Shown one piece after another: positions 15,297 through 23,464 of a DNA stretch of 26,779 nucleotides. Under the pieces are notes generated by a model. It made no database searches. It was not told the DNA's origin and worked only from the letters and a program-made list of their open reading frames with translations. The stretch is from an uncultured Gammaproteobacteria bacterium (GTDB lineage: Bacteria > Pseudomonadota > Gammaproteobacteria > Rariloculales > Rariloculaceae). The position numbers and the translations under genes were made by a program. Numbering within the stretch: the first letter of the stretch is position 1; every line of letters begins with the position of its first letter. The DNA is taken from contig CAMPKU010000024.1 in assembly GCA_946887385.1 (NCBI GenBank), positions 1 to 26,779 on the forward strand, in the 5' to 3' direction.

Positions 15297-16043
15297 TTAA
15301 GAACCTACCCGAACCTGGCCTGGACCCGAGGCCGTGCCCTCGATGACGCGGCCCGAGGCGCTGCGCACCTTGAGCCGTTGGTTGAGGCGCGCCGCCTCGA
15401 GCGCGACGCCCGAGGATTTGACGTTGATCGGCCCTGCGCCGCTCGTCAACGTCACGAGCTCTCCGCGCCGCACCACTTCGGGGGCCTCCAGTGCGGCGGC
15501 CGTCACGACGGCGCCGGCCGGCTGCGTGCGGCGAATCGTGAGGCCGACGGCTTGCGTGCGGTCGGTCAAGTAGTCGTACGGCAACGATGCCGACGTGCGC
15601 GGCGCGACGCTGAGATCCTCGGCCGTCAGCACCTCGCCCGGCTGCACGTTACGCGCGAGCACGAGCACGGTTACGTCGTTCACCGCGCGTACCGGCACGA
15701 ATAGGCGCCACGGCGTAGGCCCATCGCAGCTTACGGCCACCGTGCCGGCACCGCGCACGAACGCGCGCTCGATCTTGGCCTCGAGCGGCCCACCGCAGCG
15801 TGCCAGTTTGAGCCGCGCGTCGATCACGGCCGTCTCGACCTCCCCAACGCCCGTGGCGGCCGCCGCCATCCGCGCTGCCTCCGCGATCGTTTGCGTGGGC
15901 TGCCAACGCGCATCCGCATCGTCCGCCCGCGCGCCGGCCGTCAACGCCCCGCCGACGACCGTCAAAATCCCGACGACCGCGCCGCGCGCTAAACGGCGCA
16001 GCGGCGCGTGCTTGCTAGCTCTGGGTGTATTCGGAGCGGTCAT
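15297..16043 (-). CDS. flgA: Flagellar P-ring assembly chaperone FlgA
   Basis: The frame encodes 248 residues from ATG at 16043. An in-frame ATG at 16073 would add 10 residues before the signal peptide and reaches to within 3 bp of repeat copy C, so the shorter start is preferred. Residues 1-40 form a signal peptide (basic RRLAR, hydrophobic GAVVGILTVVGGALTAG, A-R-A). The mature part contains a SAF-like domain: PVRAVNDVTVLVLARNVQPG, LTAEDLSVAPR, and the C-terminal RRGELVTLTSGAGPINVKSS with RSASGRVIEGTASGPGQVRV. FlgA assists polymerisation of FlgI into the P ring in the periplasm. It is divergent from flgB, with repeat copy C and the sigma-54 promoter between. Its own promoter was not recognised. 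Confidence 0.95.
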   Translation of the reverse strand: MTAPNTPRASKHAPLRRLARGAVVGILTVVGGALTAGARADDADARWQPTQTIAEAARMAAAATGVGEVETAVIDARLKLARCGGPLEAKIERAFVRGAGTVAVSCDGPTPWRLFVPVRAVNDVTVLVLARNVQPGEVLTAEDLSVAPRTSASLPYDYLTDRTQAVGLTIRRTQPAGAVVTAAALEAPEVVRRGELVTLTSGAGPINVKSSGVALEAARLNQRLKVRSASGRVIEGTASGPGQVRVGS

Positions 16044-16075
16044 CGCCGAGACCAAGTGCAAGACGTATGCCACGG

Positions 16076-16155
16076 AGGGGACGGATTTATTTACCGGCAG
16101 ACCGCCCGAGCAGAACCGCGCCGCGCACCGCCGGTAAATTAATCCGTCCCCTCTT
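16076..16155. repeat. Dispersed GGGGACGGATT hairpin element, copy C
   Basis: Arms 16077-16098 and 16130-16151 form a 22-bp inverted repeat with one mismatch, starting GGGGACGGATT and ending AATCCGTCCCC, with a 31-nt GC-rich loop. The right end continues CTCTT as in copies A and B. It sits in the flgA/flgB divergent control region, 33 bp upstream of the flgA start and about 120 bp upstream of the flgB sigma-54 promoter. Confidence 0.85.
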
Positions 16156-16169
16156 CAACCGCCTGTCGG

Positions 16170-16221
16170 GCGGCAAACACTCGCCGCTCGGCGCGTCTTC
16201 GAGCGGCAAACAATTTCCGCT
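16170..16221. promoter_or_regulatory. Candidate enhancer repeats upstream of the flgB sigma-54 promoter
   Basis: GCGGCAAACA occurs at 16170-16179 and 16203-16212, a 33-bp (three-turn) period. Each copy lies in a small inverted repeat: CGGC...GCCG at 16171-16186 and AGCGG...CCGCT at 16202-16221. They are about 55-105 bp upstream of the -24 GG, where an NtrC-type activator (FlrC/FleR/FleQ class) would bind. No known consensus was matched. Confidence 0.35.
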
Positions 16222-16273
16222 GCGCTCGAGCGCCGCGAACGCAAAACGAGCGTCCGCGCGGCTTCGAGCGCAC

Positions 16274-16289
16274 TGGCACGCTTGTTGCT
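16274..16289 (+). promoter_or_regulatory. Sigma-54 (RpoN) promoter of the flgB operon
   Basis: TGGCACGCTTGTTGCT matches the consensus TGGCAC-N5-TTGCW fully, with GG at 16275-16276 and GC at 16287-16288 (ten bases between). The expected start is near 16300, giving a leader of about 29 nt before flgB. This implies a sigma-54 activator encoded elsewhere, as in Pseudomonas and Vibrio class III flagellar genes. Confidence 0.9.
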
Positions 16290-16328
16290 CTAGGCGCTTG
16301 CGGCCATTCGCCGCGAGAGGGACTTGCG

Positions 16329-16712
16329 ATGGAATCGATCCTGGGTGTGCACGAAGCCGCGCTGCTGTTTCGCGCTCGTCGCATGGAAGTGCTGGCCGCG
16401 AACCTCGCGAATGCCGACACGCCGCGCTACCAAGCGCGCGATCTCACCTTCTCGGCCGTGATGAACGATCAGCTGGGCGCGGCCCGGCAACTTGCCACGA
16501 CCGATGCGCGCCACCTGCGGATCGATCCGCTCAGCTCGCGCTCCACGCTGCAGTACCGAATTCCGCATCAGCCGGCCGTCGACGGCAATACCGTCGAAGC
16601 CGATCTCGAGCTGTCGCGCTACGCCGAGAACGCGGTGTCGTATCAAGCGAGCCTGCTGTTCGCCAACGGCAAGATCAGCACGCTGCGCGCAGCGCTCACG
16701 GGGAGCCGCTAA
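16329..16712 (+). CDS. flgB: Flagellar proximal rod protein FlgB
   Basis: The frame encodes 127 residues with ATG at 16329, first gene after the sigma-54 promoter; GAGAGGGA lies 6 nt upstream. The N-terminal rod motif ANLANADTPRYQARDL and the C-terminal helix YAENAVSYQASLLFANGKIS are typical, and the middle (HLRIDPLSSRSTLQYRIPHQ) varies between species. FlgB is the first rod subunit, exported by the flagellar type III apparatus and built next to FliE in the periplasm. Its TAA shares one base with the flgC ATG (TAATG), indicating translational coupling. Confidence 0.97.
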   Translation: MESILGVHEAALLFRARRMEVLAANLANADTPRYQARDLTFSAVMNDQLGAARQLATTDARHLRIDPLSSRSTLQYRIPHQPAVDGNTVEADLELSRYAENAVSYQASLLFANGKISTLRAALTGSR

Positions 16713-17122
16713 TGAGTACGTTCAGCACGTTCGACATCGCCGGCTCGGCGCTGTCCGCCCAGTCGCTGCGCCTGAACTTGACGGCCAGCAATCTCGCCAA
16801 CATGCACAACGTGGCCGGCGATGCCGCCGCGGTTTATCGCGGTCGCCATGCCGTGTTTCAAGCGGCAAGCGATCCGTTCTCCAGCGTGCTCGCCGGCGTG
16901 AACGTGCTCGGCGTGATCGAAAGCACCGCGCCGCCCATCGAGCGCTACGACCCCGGTAACCCGCAGGCCAACGAGGACGGCATCGTGTACGCGTCGAGCG
17001 TGAACGCGATGGAAGAGATGGCGAACATGATTTCCGCGTCGCGCTCGTACCAGAGCAACCTCGAGGTGATCAACACCGCGAAGGACCTGCTGCTGCGCAC
17101 GCTCACGCTCGGTCAAGGCTAG
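16712..17122 (+). CDS. flgC: Flagellar proximal rod protein FlgC
   Basis: The product is 136 residues from ATG at 16712; GGGGAG lies upstream in the end of flgB. An open frame extends far upstream through flgB but is only a shadow. The N-terminus has FDIAGSALSAQSLRLNLTAS with NLANMHN, and the C-terminus has NAMEEMANMISASRSYQSNL and NTAKDLLLRTLTLGQ, the matched helices of axial proteins. Length is the family norm. FlgC builds the proximal rod with FlgB and FlgF. flgD follows after 8 bp, its AGGAG overlapping the flgC stop. Confidence 0.97.
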   Translation: MSTFSTFDIAGSALSAQSLRLNLTASNLANMHNVAGDAAAVYRGRHAVFQAASDPFSSVLAGVNVLGVIESTAPPIERYDPGNPQANEDGIVYASSVNAMEEMANMISASRSYQSNLEVINTAKDLLLRTLTLGQG

Positions 17123-17130
17123 GAGCAGCG

Positions 17131-17832
17131 ATGATCAGCCCACTCGATGCGCTCGGTTCAGGTCTCGGCGTGCCGCAAGCCACGCGCGAAGGCGACTTAG
17201 GGCAAGAAGACTTTCTGCACCTGATGCTCACGCAGCTGAAGAACCAGGACCCGTTCAAGCCGATGGAGAGCGGCGAGTTCTTGGGGCAGATCGCGCAGTT
17301 CGGCACGGTTCAGGGCCTGGCAGGCTTGCAGACGTCGTTCGACTCGCTGTCCTCGTCACTGGTCTCGAACCAGGCGCTGCAAGCGTCGACGCTCGTGGGG
17401 CGCTCGGCGCTGGCAAACAAAAACACGCTCCTCGTCTCGGCAGGGCAGGCGGTCACGGGCGCCGTAGACCTGCCGCAGAGCGCTCCGGCCGTCCGCGTCG
17501 AGATTCGCGACGTGACGGGGGAAACCGTGCGCACGCTCACGCTGGGTTCACAGACGCCGGGTCTTGCGGCGTTCGAATGGAACGGGCTCGACGACGCCGG
17601 GGATCCGGTGGCGGCCGGCCGCTACACGTTCACGGCGTCGTATCAGTCAGCCACCGAGATGGTGGCTGCCGACACGCTGCTGCGGGCACCCATCGACAGC
17701 GTCTTGCTCGGTGCGGACGGCTTCACCGTCGAGCTGCGCGGCATCGGCGAGGTGCCGTTCTCCGCCGTGCGCGAAATTCGCAACGAACACTCTACGGATG
17801 CGCAGGCCGCCGCCGGCGCATCCGCCGACTAA
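17131..17832 (+). CDS. flgD: Flagellar hook-capping protein FlgD
   Basis: The frame encodes 233 residues. The conserved capping segment LGQEDFLHLMLTQLKNQDP (about 23-41) and FLGQIAQFGTVQGLAGLQ are at the N-terminus. The C-terminal part (about 110-200) is the Ig/FLG-like domain: VRVEIRDVTGETVRTLTLGS, FEWNGLDDAGDPVAAGRYTF. FlgD sits at the tip of the growing hook and lets FlgE subunits polymerise; it is discarded when the hook is full. Start ATG at 17131 follows AGGAG by 5 nt. Nothing is odd in length or motif order. Confidence 0.96.
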   Translation: MISPLDALGSGLGVPQATREGDLGQEDFLHLMLTQLKNQDPFKPMESGEFLGQIAQFGTVQGLAGLQTSFDSLSSSLVSNQALQASTLVGRSALANKNTLLVSAGQAVTGAVDLPQSAPAVRVEIRDVTGETVRTLTLGSQTPGLAAFEWNGLDDAGDPVAAGRYTFTASYQSATEMVAADTLLRAPIDSVLLGADGFTVELRGIGEVPFSAVREIRNEHSTDAQAAAGASAD

Positions 17833-17856
17833 CTCACTCACTCAAGGAAGGTAGCC

Positions 17857-19068
17857 ATGCCATTCGCAGTAGCTTTGAGCGGTCTGAATGCCGCGTCCTC
17901 GGATCTCGCCGTCACGGCGAACAACATCGCCAACGCGAACACCACGGGCTTCAAGGCCTCGCGCGCCGAGTTCGCCGACGTATTCGCCGTGGGCGCGCAA
18001 AGCATCGGCAACGGTGTCGCGATGTCGTCCGTGTCGCAGGAGTTTTCGCAGGGCGGCGTGGACTTCACGGACCGCGGCCTCGACCTCGCGATCAGCGGCG
18101 AAGGCTTCTTCACGATGAGCGATCGCGGCGTCATCTCGTATTCGCGCGCCGGCTCGTTCGGCGTGGACCGCGACGGCTTCGTGGTCAATTCCCAGCAACA
18201 GCGGCTGCAGATCTTTCCCGTAGCCAACAACGGCACGTTCAACACGGGCACACTCACCGACCTGCGCCTCGCGACGGCCGACTCGCCGCCGCAGCCCACG
18301 GCGCGCGCCGAGTTCGGCATCAATCTGCCCGCGAGCGCGGCCGTGCCGGCCGTGCCCGTCTTCGATCCCGCGAACGCCTCGAGCTACAACCACTCGACGG
18401 CCGTAACCGTTTACGACTCGCTGGGCGCGTCGCACACGCTCACGGCGTACTTCGTGAAGACGGCCACGGCGAACGAATGGGCGGCGCGCTTCTACGTCGA
18501 CGGTGCGCCCGTCGGCGATCCGTTGGTTCCCCACACGATGACGTACTCGAATCTGGGCGTGCTCACGGCGCCGGTCGGCGGCGGCATCGCGCTGCCGCCG
18601 TTCGCGCTGACGAACGGCGCCGCGCCGCTGGCAATTTCAGCCGACGTGCTGAACTCGACGCAGTACGGCTCGCAGTTCGGCGTGAACCAGCTCAATCAGG
18701 ACGGCTTCGCCTCCGGGCGGCTGTCGAGCATCGATGTGGACGCGAACGGCGTGGTTTTCGCCCGCTACACGAACGGCCGCTCGGAGCCGCTCGGCCAGGT
18801 TGCGCTGTCGAACTTCGCGAACACGCAAGGACTCCGCCAGCTCGGCGACACGTCGTGGAGCGATAGCTTCACGTCGGGTGATGCCGTGCGCGGCAGCCCG
18901 GGCACAGGCAGCTTCGGTTTGATTCAGTCCGGCGCGCTCGAGTCGTCGAACGTCGACTTGACCGAACAGCTCGTCAACATGATCACGGCGCAGCGCAACT
19001 TCCAAGCCAACGCGCAGATGATCTCGACGGCCGACCAGGTCACGCAAACCATCATCAACATCCGCTAA
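17857..19068 (+). CDS. flgE: Flagellar hook protein FlgE
   Basis: The frame encodes 403 residues, in the usual range of FlgE (about 400 in Salmonella). AAGGAAGG lies 6 nt before ATG. The N-terminal D0 motif is ALSGLNAASSDLAVTANNIA with NTTGFKASRAEF, and the C-terminal D0 helix holds LESSNVDLTEQLVNMITAQR plus STADQVTQTIINIR. Middle domains include the FlgE hallmark VYDSLGASHTLTAYFVKT. It polymerises into the hook that joins rod to filament. Neighbours are flgD (24 bp before) and flgF (28 bp after). Confidence 0.97.
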   Translation: MPFAVALSGLNAASSDLAVTANNIANANTTGFKASRAEFADVFAVGAQSIGNGVAMSSVSQEFSQGGVDFTDRGLDLAISGEGFFTMSDRGVISYSRAGSFGVDRDGFVVNSQQQRLQIFPVANNGTFNTGTLTDLRLATADSPPQPTARAEFGINLPASAAVPAVPVFDPANASSYNHSTAVTVYDSLGASHTLTAYFVKTATANEWAARFYVDGAPVGDPLVPHTMTYSNLGVLTAPVGGGIALPPFALTNGAAPLAISADVLNSTQYGSQFGVNQLNQDGFASGRLSSIDVDANGVVFARYTNGRSEPLGQVALSNFANTQGLRQLGDTSWSDSFTSGDAVRGSPGTGSFGLIQSGALESSNVDLTEQLVNMITAQRNFQANAQMISTADQVTQTIINIR

Positions 19069-19096
19069 CGGCGTAAGACGCTAGAGGACAGCACGC

Positions 19097-19837
19097 GTGG
19101 ACCGACTCTTGTACGTTGCGATGACGGGCGCCAAGCAGCTCATGCAGGCGCAAGCGCTCGTATCGCACAACCTGGCCAACGTCTCCACGACGGGCTTTCG
19201 TGCCGACCTTGCGCGGTTCGAGGCGCGGCCCGTACAGGGGCCGGGATACGCGAGCCGCGTGAACACCGTAGCCACGGGCTTGGGCTTCGATCGCTCGCAG
19301 GGCGCGCTCGTGCAAACGGGCGCCGTGCTCGACGTGGCGATCGACGGCGACGGCTGGCTCGCGGTGCAGGCGCGCGACGGCAGCGAAGGGTTCGTGCGTT
19401 CGAGCAGCCTCAACGTCAACTCGGTGGGCCTGCTCGAGACGGAGCGCGGCGAGTTGGTGCTCGGCGACAACGGCCCGTTGGCCGTGCCGCCGTACACGCA
19501 GATCGCGTTGGCCGCCGACGGCACGGTATCCGTGGTGCCGCAAGGGCAGGGGCCCGAGACACTCGCCCAGGTAGGGCGGCTCAAGCTCGTGAACCCGGAA
19601 GCCGCCCGCTTGAGCAAGCGGCTCGACGGCTTGGTTCAGGTGAGCGACGGCGCCGAGGTGGAGGCCGATGCGAACGTCAAACTCGCGTCGGGCTTCATCG
19701 AGACGAGCAACGTGAACATCGCGTCCACGCTCGTCGACATGATCGAGTTTCAACGTCAATTCGAAGTTGCGGTACGCATGATGCAAACGGCGGATGAGAA
19801 CGCCCAGCGCGCTGCGAGCCTCGCCAGCATCAGCTAG
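19097..19837 (+). CDS. flgF: Flagellar proximal rod protein FlgF
   Basis: The frame encodes 246 residues from GTG at 19097, with AGAGGA about 9 nt upstream. [20 protein letters not shown] with [15 protein letters not shown] is the FlgF start, and [20 protein letters not shown] with [10 protein letters not shown] forms the C-terminal axial helix. FlgF is part of the proximal rod. The protein is normal in length. flgG follows 11 bp later. Confidence 0.96.
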   Translation: MDRLLYVAMTGAKQLMQAQALVSHNLANVSTTGFRADLARFEARPVQGPGYASRVNTVATGLGFDRSQGALVQTGAVLDVAIDGDGWLAVQARDGSEGFVRSSSLNVNSVGLLETERGELVLGDNGPLAVPPYTQIALAADGTVSVVPQGQGPETLAQVGRLKLVNPEAARLSKRLDGLVQVSDGAEVEADANVKLASGFIETSNVNIASTLVDMIEFQRQFEVAVRMMQTADENAQRAASLASIS

Positions 19838-19848
19838 GAGCACTGAAC

Positions 19849-20631
19849 ATGGAATCACTATGGGTTGCGAAGACCGGCCTCGAAGCGCAGCAGACGCGCA
19901 TGACGGTGGTGTCGCAGAACTTGGCCAACGTCAACACCACGGGCTACAAGCGCCAGCGTGCGATGTTCGAGGATCTGCTGTATCAGAACGTGGTGCAGTC
20001 GGGCGGCCTCACGTCGCAGCAGACGGAATCCGCCACGGGTTTGAACTTGGGCACGGGCGTGCGTGTGGTCGCCACGGACCGGCAGTTCTCGCAAGGCAAT
20101 ATCGTCACCACGGGTAACCAGTTCGACGTCGCGATCAACGGCCGCGGCTTCTTCGAAATCCTGCTGCCGGACGGCAACCAGGGTTACACGCGCGACGGCA
20201 CGTTCCAGATCGACGCCGACGGGCAGCTCGTGACGTCGAGCGGCTACACGGTGCAGCCCGCCATCACGATTCCCGCCGGTTCATCGGCCGTGACGATCGG
20301 CATCGACGGCGTCGTGTCCGCGATACCGCCGGGGCAGAACGAGGCCGTGCAAGTGGGCACGCTCCAGCTCACGGACTTCGTGAACCCGGCGGGCTTGCAG
20401 CCGCGCGGCGAGAACCTGTACGGCGAGACGGCGTCGAGCGGCCCGCCGCAACCCGGCACGCCGGGCTTGAACGGGCTCGGCACGCTGCTGCAGGGCTCGC
20501 TGGAAACCTCGAACGTCAACGTCGTCGAGGAGCTCGTCTCGATGATCGAGACGCAGCGCGCCTACGAGATGAACTCGCGCGCGATCGAGACCGCCGATCA
20601 GATGCTCCAGCACCTGACGAACAGCTTGTAG
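19849..20631 (+). CDS. flgG: Flagellar distal rod protein FlgG
   Basis: The frame encodes 260 residues, exactly the family length. [20 protein letters not shown] with [20 protein letters not shown] is diagnostic for FlgG, followed by [20 protein letters not shown] and the C-terminal [38 protein letters not shown]. FlgG forms the distal rod that passes through the P and L rings. It is the strongest conserved gene of the run. flgH begins 11 bp after its TAG. Confidence 0.98.
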   Translation: MESLWVAKTGLEAQQTRMTVVSQNLANVNTTGYKRQRAMFEDLLYQNVVQSGGLTSQQTESATGLNLGTGVRVVATDRQFSQGNIVTTGNQFDVAINGRGFFEILLPDGNQGYTRDGTFQIDADGQLVTSSGYTVQPAITIPAGSSAVTIGIDGVVSAIPPGQNEAVQVGTLQLTDFVNPAGLQPRGENLYGETASSGPPQPGTPGLNGLGTLLQGSLETSNVNVVEELVSMIETQRAYEMNSRAIETADQMLQHLTNSL

Positions 20632-20642
20632 GAGCCTAAGCG

Positions 20643-21323
20643 ATGTTCAAACCCAGTGCTTTGCTTCTCATGGTGCTCCTGCTGCAAGCCTGCGCGAGCG
20701 GCCCCGAGCTCGCGGACTCCGAATCGCGCAGTGAGTTTCGCAGCGCGGCCATGGCGTACGCGCCGCCGCCGCCCGCCGCGGGAACGATCTACAACCCCGC
20801 CGGCAGCTTCGACTTGTTCATGGACCTGCGCGCGCGCGCCGTCGGCGACATCCTCACGATCCTGCTCGTCGAGCGCACCAATGCGTCGAAAGAGTCGAGC
20901 ACCTCCACGGCGCGCGGCAGCAGCGTCGACACGGGGCTGCCGACCTTCGCAGGCCGGCCGATCACTTCCGGCGGCACGCCGATCCTGAACAACGAGTTTT
21001 CGAGCGACACCAGCTTCGACGGCCAGGCCGACTCGAGCCAGAGCAACCGCTTGGACGGCAGCATCACGGTGACCGTGGCGGAGCGGCTGCCCAACGGCAA
21101 CTTACTCGTGCGCGGCGAGAAGCTCATCACGATCAATCAGGGCGAAGAGTTCATCCGCCTCGAAGGCATCATTCGGCCCGTCGACATCGGGCCCGAGAAC
21201 ACCGTGCCGTCGACGAAGGTGGCCGACGCCGCGATCTCCTACAGCGGCAGAGGCACGCTGCAAGCCACGAATCGCCCGGGCTGGCTCACGCGCTTCTTCA
21301 ACTCGCCGTTCTTCCCGTTCTGA
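20643..21323 (+). CDS. flgH: Flagellar L-ring lipoprotein FlgH
   Basis: The frame encodes 226 residues. The signal peptide ends in a lipobox, L-Q-A-C17, so the mature protein should be lipidated and sent to the outer membrane. [59 protein letters not shown] and [20 protein letters not shown] are FlgH hallmarks. It forms the L ring bushing around the rod in the outer membrane. Its presence confirms a Gram-negative host. Confidence 0.97.
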   Translation: MFKPSALLLMVLLLQACASGPELADSESRSEFRSAAMAYAPPPPAAGTIYNPAGSFDLFMDLRARAVGDILTILLVERTNASKESSTSTARGSSVDTGLPTFAGRPITSGGTPILNNEFSSDTSFDGQADSSQSNRLDGSITVTVAERLPNGNLLVRGEKLITINQGEEFIRLEGIIRPVDIGPENTVPSTKVADAAISYSGRGTLQATNRPGWLTRFFNSPFFPF

Positions 21324-21337
21324 AGCGGAGTGCCGAC

Positions 21338-22456
21338 ATGACCACTGCTTGCTTTCGCTTCATGCTCGCCGCGGTGGCGGGCGTCTTGCTCGCGAGCCCT
21401 TTCGCGGCGCGCGCGGAGCGCATCAAAGACATCGCCACGGTGGCCGGCGTGCGCGGCAATCAGCTCATCGGCTACGGTCTCGTCGTCGGTCTCGACGGCA
21501 CCGGCGATCAAACGAGCCAAACGCCGTTCACGATCCAGGCCATCAAGAACATGCTGGCGCAGCTCGGCGTGCTGGTGCCGGACAACGTGAACCCGCAGCT
21601 GCGCAACGTGGCAGCCGTCACCGTGCAGGCCACGTTGCCGGCGTTCGCAAAGCCGGGCCAGACGCTCGACATCACGGTGTCGTCGATCGGTAACGCGCAA
21701 AGCCTGCGCGGCGGCAGCCTGGTGATGGCGCCGCTACGCGGCGCCGACGGCCAGATCTACGCGATGGCGCAGGGCAACCTCATCGTGGGCGGCTTCGGCG
21801 TGCAAGGCGACGACGGCTCGCGTGTGTCGGTGAACGTGCCGAGCACGGGGCGCATACCGAACGGCGCGACCGTCGAGCGCATGGTGCCGACCGCGCTCGG
21901 CACCACCGAGTCGCTGGTGCTGAATTTGAACGCACCGGATTTCACGACGGCCGCGCGGCTCACGGAGTCGATCAACGCGTCGCTCGGTGCCGGCACGGCC
22001 GAGTCGATCGATGCGATCTCGGTGCGCGTGCGCGCGCCGGCAGGTGAGTCCGATCGCGTCGCTTATCTGTCGCACATCGAGAACCTCGAGGTGGAGCCCG
22101 CCGCGGCGGCCGCCAAGGTTATCGTCAACTCGCGCACGGGCACCGTGGTGATCGGCTCGAACGTGCGCGTGACGCCGGCGGCCGTGGCGCACGGCTCGCT
22201 CGTGGTTCGCATCACCGAGACGGCGCTCGTGAGCCAGCCGAACGCGTTCGGCCGCGGCGACACCGTCGTCGTGGGCCAATCCGACATCGAGGTGGATCAG
22301 GGCCAGAGCCGCATGTTCGTGTTCGAGCCCGGCACGAGCTTGAACGACATCGTCGAGGCCGTGAATCAAGTCGGCGCGGCGCCCGGCGACCTCGTGGCGA
22401 TTCTCGAAGCGCTGCGCGAAGCCGGTGCGCTGCGGGCCCAGCTCATCGTGATCTAG
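21338..22456 (+). CDS. flgI: Flagellar P-ring protein FlgI
   Basis: The frame encodes 372 residues with a signal peptide of about 26 residues ending A-A-R-A. The mature start [50 protein letters not shown] and the C-terminal [20 protein letters not shown] with [15 protein letters not shown] are typical. FlgI forms the periplasmic P ring in peptidoglycan, aided by FlgA encoded on the opposite arm of the cluster. It starts 14 bp after flgH. Confidence 0.98.
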   Translation: MTTACFRFMLAAVAGVLLASPFAARAERIKDIATVAGVRGNQLIGYGLVVGLDGTGDQTSQTPFTIQAIKNMLAQLGVLVPDNVNPQLRNVAAVTVQATLPAFAKPGQTLDITVSSIGNAQSLRGGSLVMAPLRGADGQIYAMAQGNLIVGGFGVQGDDGSRVSVNVPSTGRIPNGATVERMVPTALGTTESLVLNLNAPDFTTAARLTESINASLGAGTAESIDAISVRVRAPAGESDRVAYLSHIENLEVEPAAAAAKVIVNSRTGTVVIGSNVRVTPAAVAHGSLVVRITETALVSQPNAFGRGDTVVVGQSDIEVDQGQSRMFVFEPGTSLNDIVEAVNQVGAAPGDLVAILEALREAGALRAQLIVI

Positions 22457-22470
22457 CGGAACCGCACAGC

Positions 22471-23448
22471 ATGGCCAACGTTGCGATACCGACGAACGCC
22501 GTCGATCTACAGGGGATCGGCGACTTGAAGCGCCGCGCGCAGCGCGACGATCCGAGCGCGCTCGCCGACGTGGCCGTGCAATTCGAAGCGCTCTTCATCG
22601 GCATGATGCTCGAGAGCGCGCGCAGCGCAAGCTTGGGTGGCGGCCTCTTCGACGGCGACGAGACCGAGCAATATCTCGCGCTCATGGATCGACAGGTGGC
22701 GCTCGAGCTGGCACGCCACGGCGGTTTCGGTTTCGCCAAGCTGCTCACGGAGCAGCTCGCGCCGCGCGACGAGGGCGCGGTCGAGGCTCCGAGCTCTGCG
22801 GTACCGCGCCGGGCGCCGTTGGCGCTGCGGCCTTCAGATCCGACAACTGCCACGCCGCCGGTTACGCACGCGGAGCCGAGCGCCGCGGAGTTTCCGCGCG
22901 GTCTGCCGGCCAGCCTGGCCGCGCTCGGGGCGCGGGAGCCGACGAGCGCGGACACCGAGCCGACGCCGGCGGAGTTCGTCACGGCGCTGCTGCCCCAAGC
23001 CCATGCCGCGGCACAGGCGCTCGGCGTGGAGCCGCGCTTGCTGTTGGCACAAGCGGCGCTCGAAACGGGCTGGGGCCGTGCGCTGCCGCAGCGAGACGGC
23101 GAGCCGGTGAACAACTTGTTCGGCATCAAGGCGGGTGCGTCGTGGTCGGGCGCCGCCGTGGACCATTGGACGCTCGAGCACGTAAACGGCGCGACGGCGC
23201 CGCAACTCGAGCGCTTCCGCGCGTACGGCAGCACGGCCGAGAGCTTCGCCGACTACGTGGGTTTGATTTCGACGGCGCGCCGCTACGCGGACGCGCTCGC
23301 ACAATCGGGCGACCCGGAAGCGTACGCCCACGCCGTGACGAAAGCGGGCTACGCCACGGATCCGCACTACGCGGACAAGTGGCTGGCGATCTACCACGGC
23401 GATCGCCTCGAGCAGGCGTTGCACGGCATCGATTTGCCGTCCAAGTAA
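22471..23448 (+). CDS. flgJ: Rod cap and peptidoglycan hydrolase FlgJ (two-domain)
   Basis: The frame encodes 325 residues. Residues 1-100 are the rod-cap domain (DLKRRAQRDDP, VAVQFEALFIGMMLESARSA, LALMDRQVALELARHGG). Residues about 100-165 form a Pro/Ala/Thr-rich linker. Residues 166-325 are a glucosaminidase-type domain with proposed catalytic E198 (LLLAQAALETGWGRALP), NNLFGIKAG, YGSTAESFADYVGLI and HYADKWLAIYHGD. It caps the growing rod and opens peptidoglycan so the rod can pass. The bifunctional form is typical of gamma- and betaproteobacteria, unlike the one-domain FlgJ of alphaproteobacteria. Confidence 0.97.
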   Translation: MANVAIPTNAVDLQGIGDLKRRAQRDDPSALADVAVQFEALFIGMMLESARSASLGGGLFDGDETEQYLALMDRQVALELARHGGFGFAKLLTEQLAPRDEGAVEAPSSAVPRRAPLALRPSDPTTATPPVTHAEPSAAEFPRGLPASLAALGAREPTSADTEPTPAEFVTALLPQAHAAAQALGVEPRLLLAQAALETGWGRALPQRDGEPVNNLFGIKAGASWSGAAVDHWTLEHVNGATAPQLERFRAYGSTAESFADYVGLISTARRYADALAQSGDPEAYAHAVTKAGYATDPHYADKWLAIYHGDRLEQALHGIDLPSK

Positions 23449-23464
23449 CCCATAGAGAGCGCTC

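Noticed and set aside
14507..15346. Plus-strand open frame opposite flgN and flgM
   Set aside because: Shadow frame of two recognised flagellar genes with no start signal or domain.
16025..16711. Long upstream extension of the flgC frame across flgB and the control region
   Set aside because: It crosses repeat copy C, the sigma-54 promoter and all of flgB. The coupled ATG at 16712 matches the family start.
17577..18866. 429-codon frame overlapping flgD and flgE
   Set aside because: Same-strand shadow in another frame. The product is Arg-rich and of low complexity, and flgD/flgE fully explain the region.
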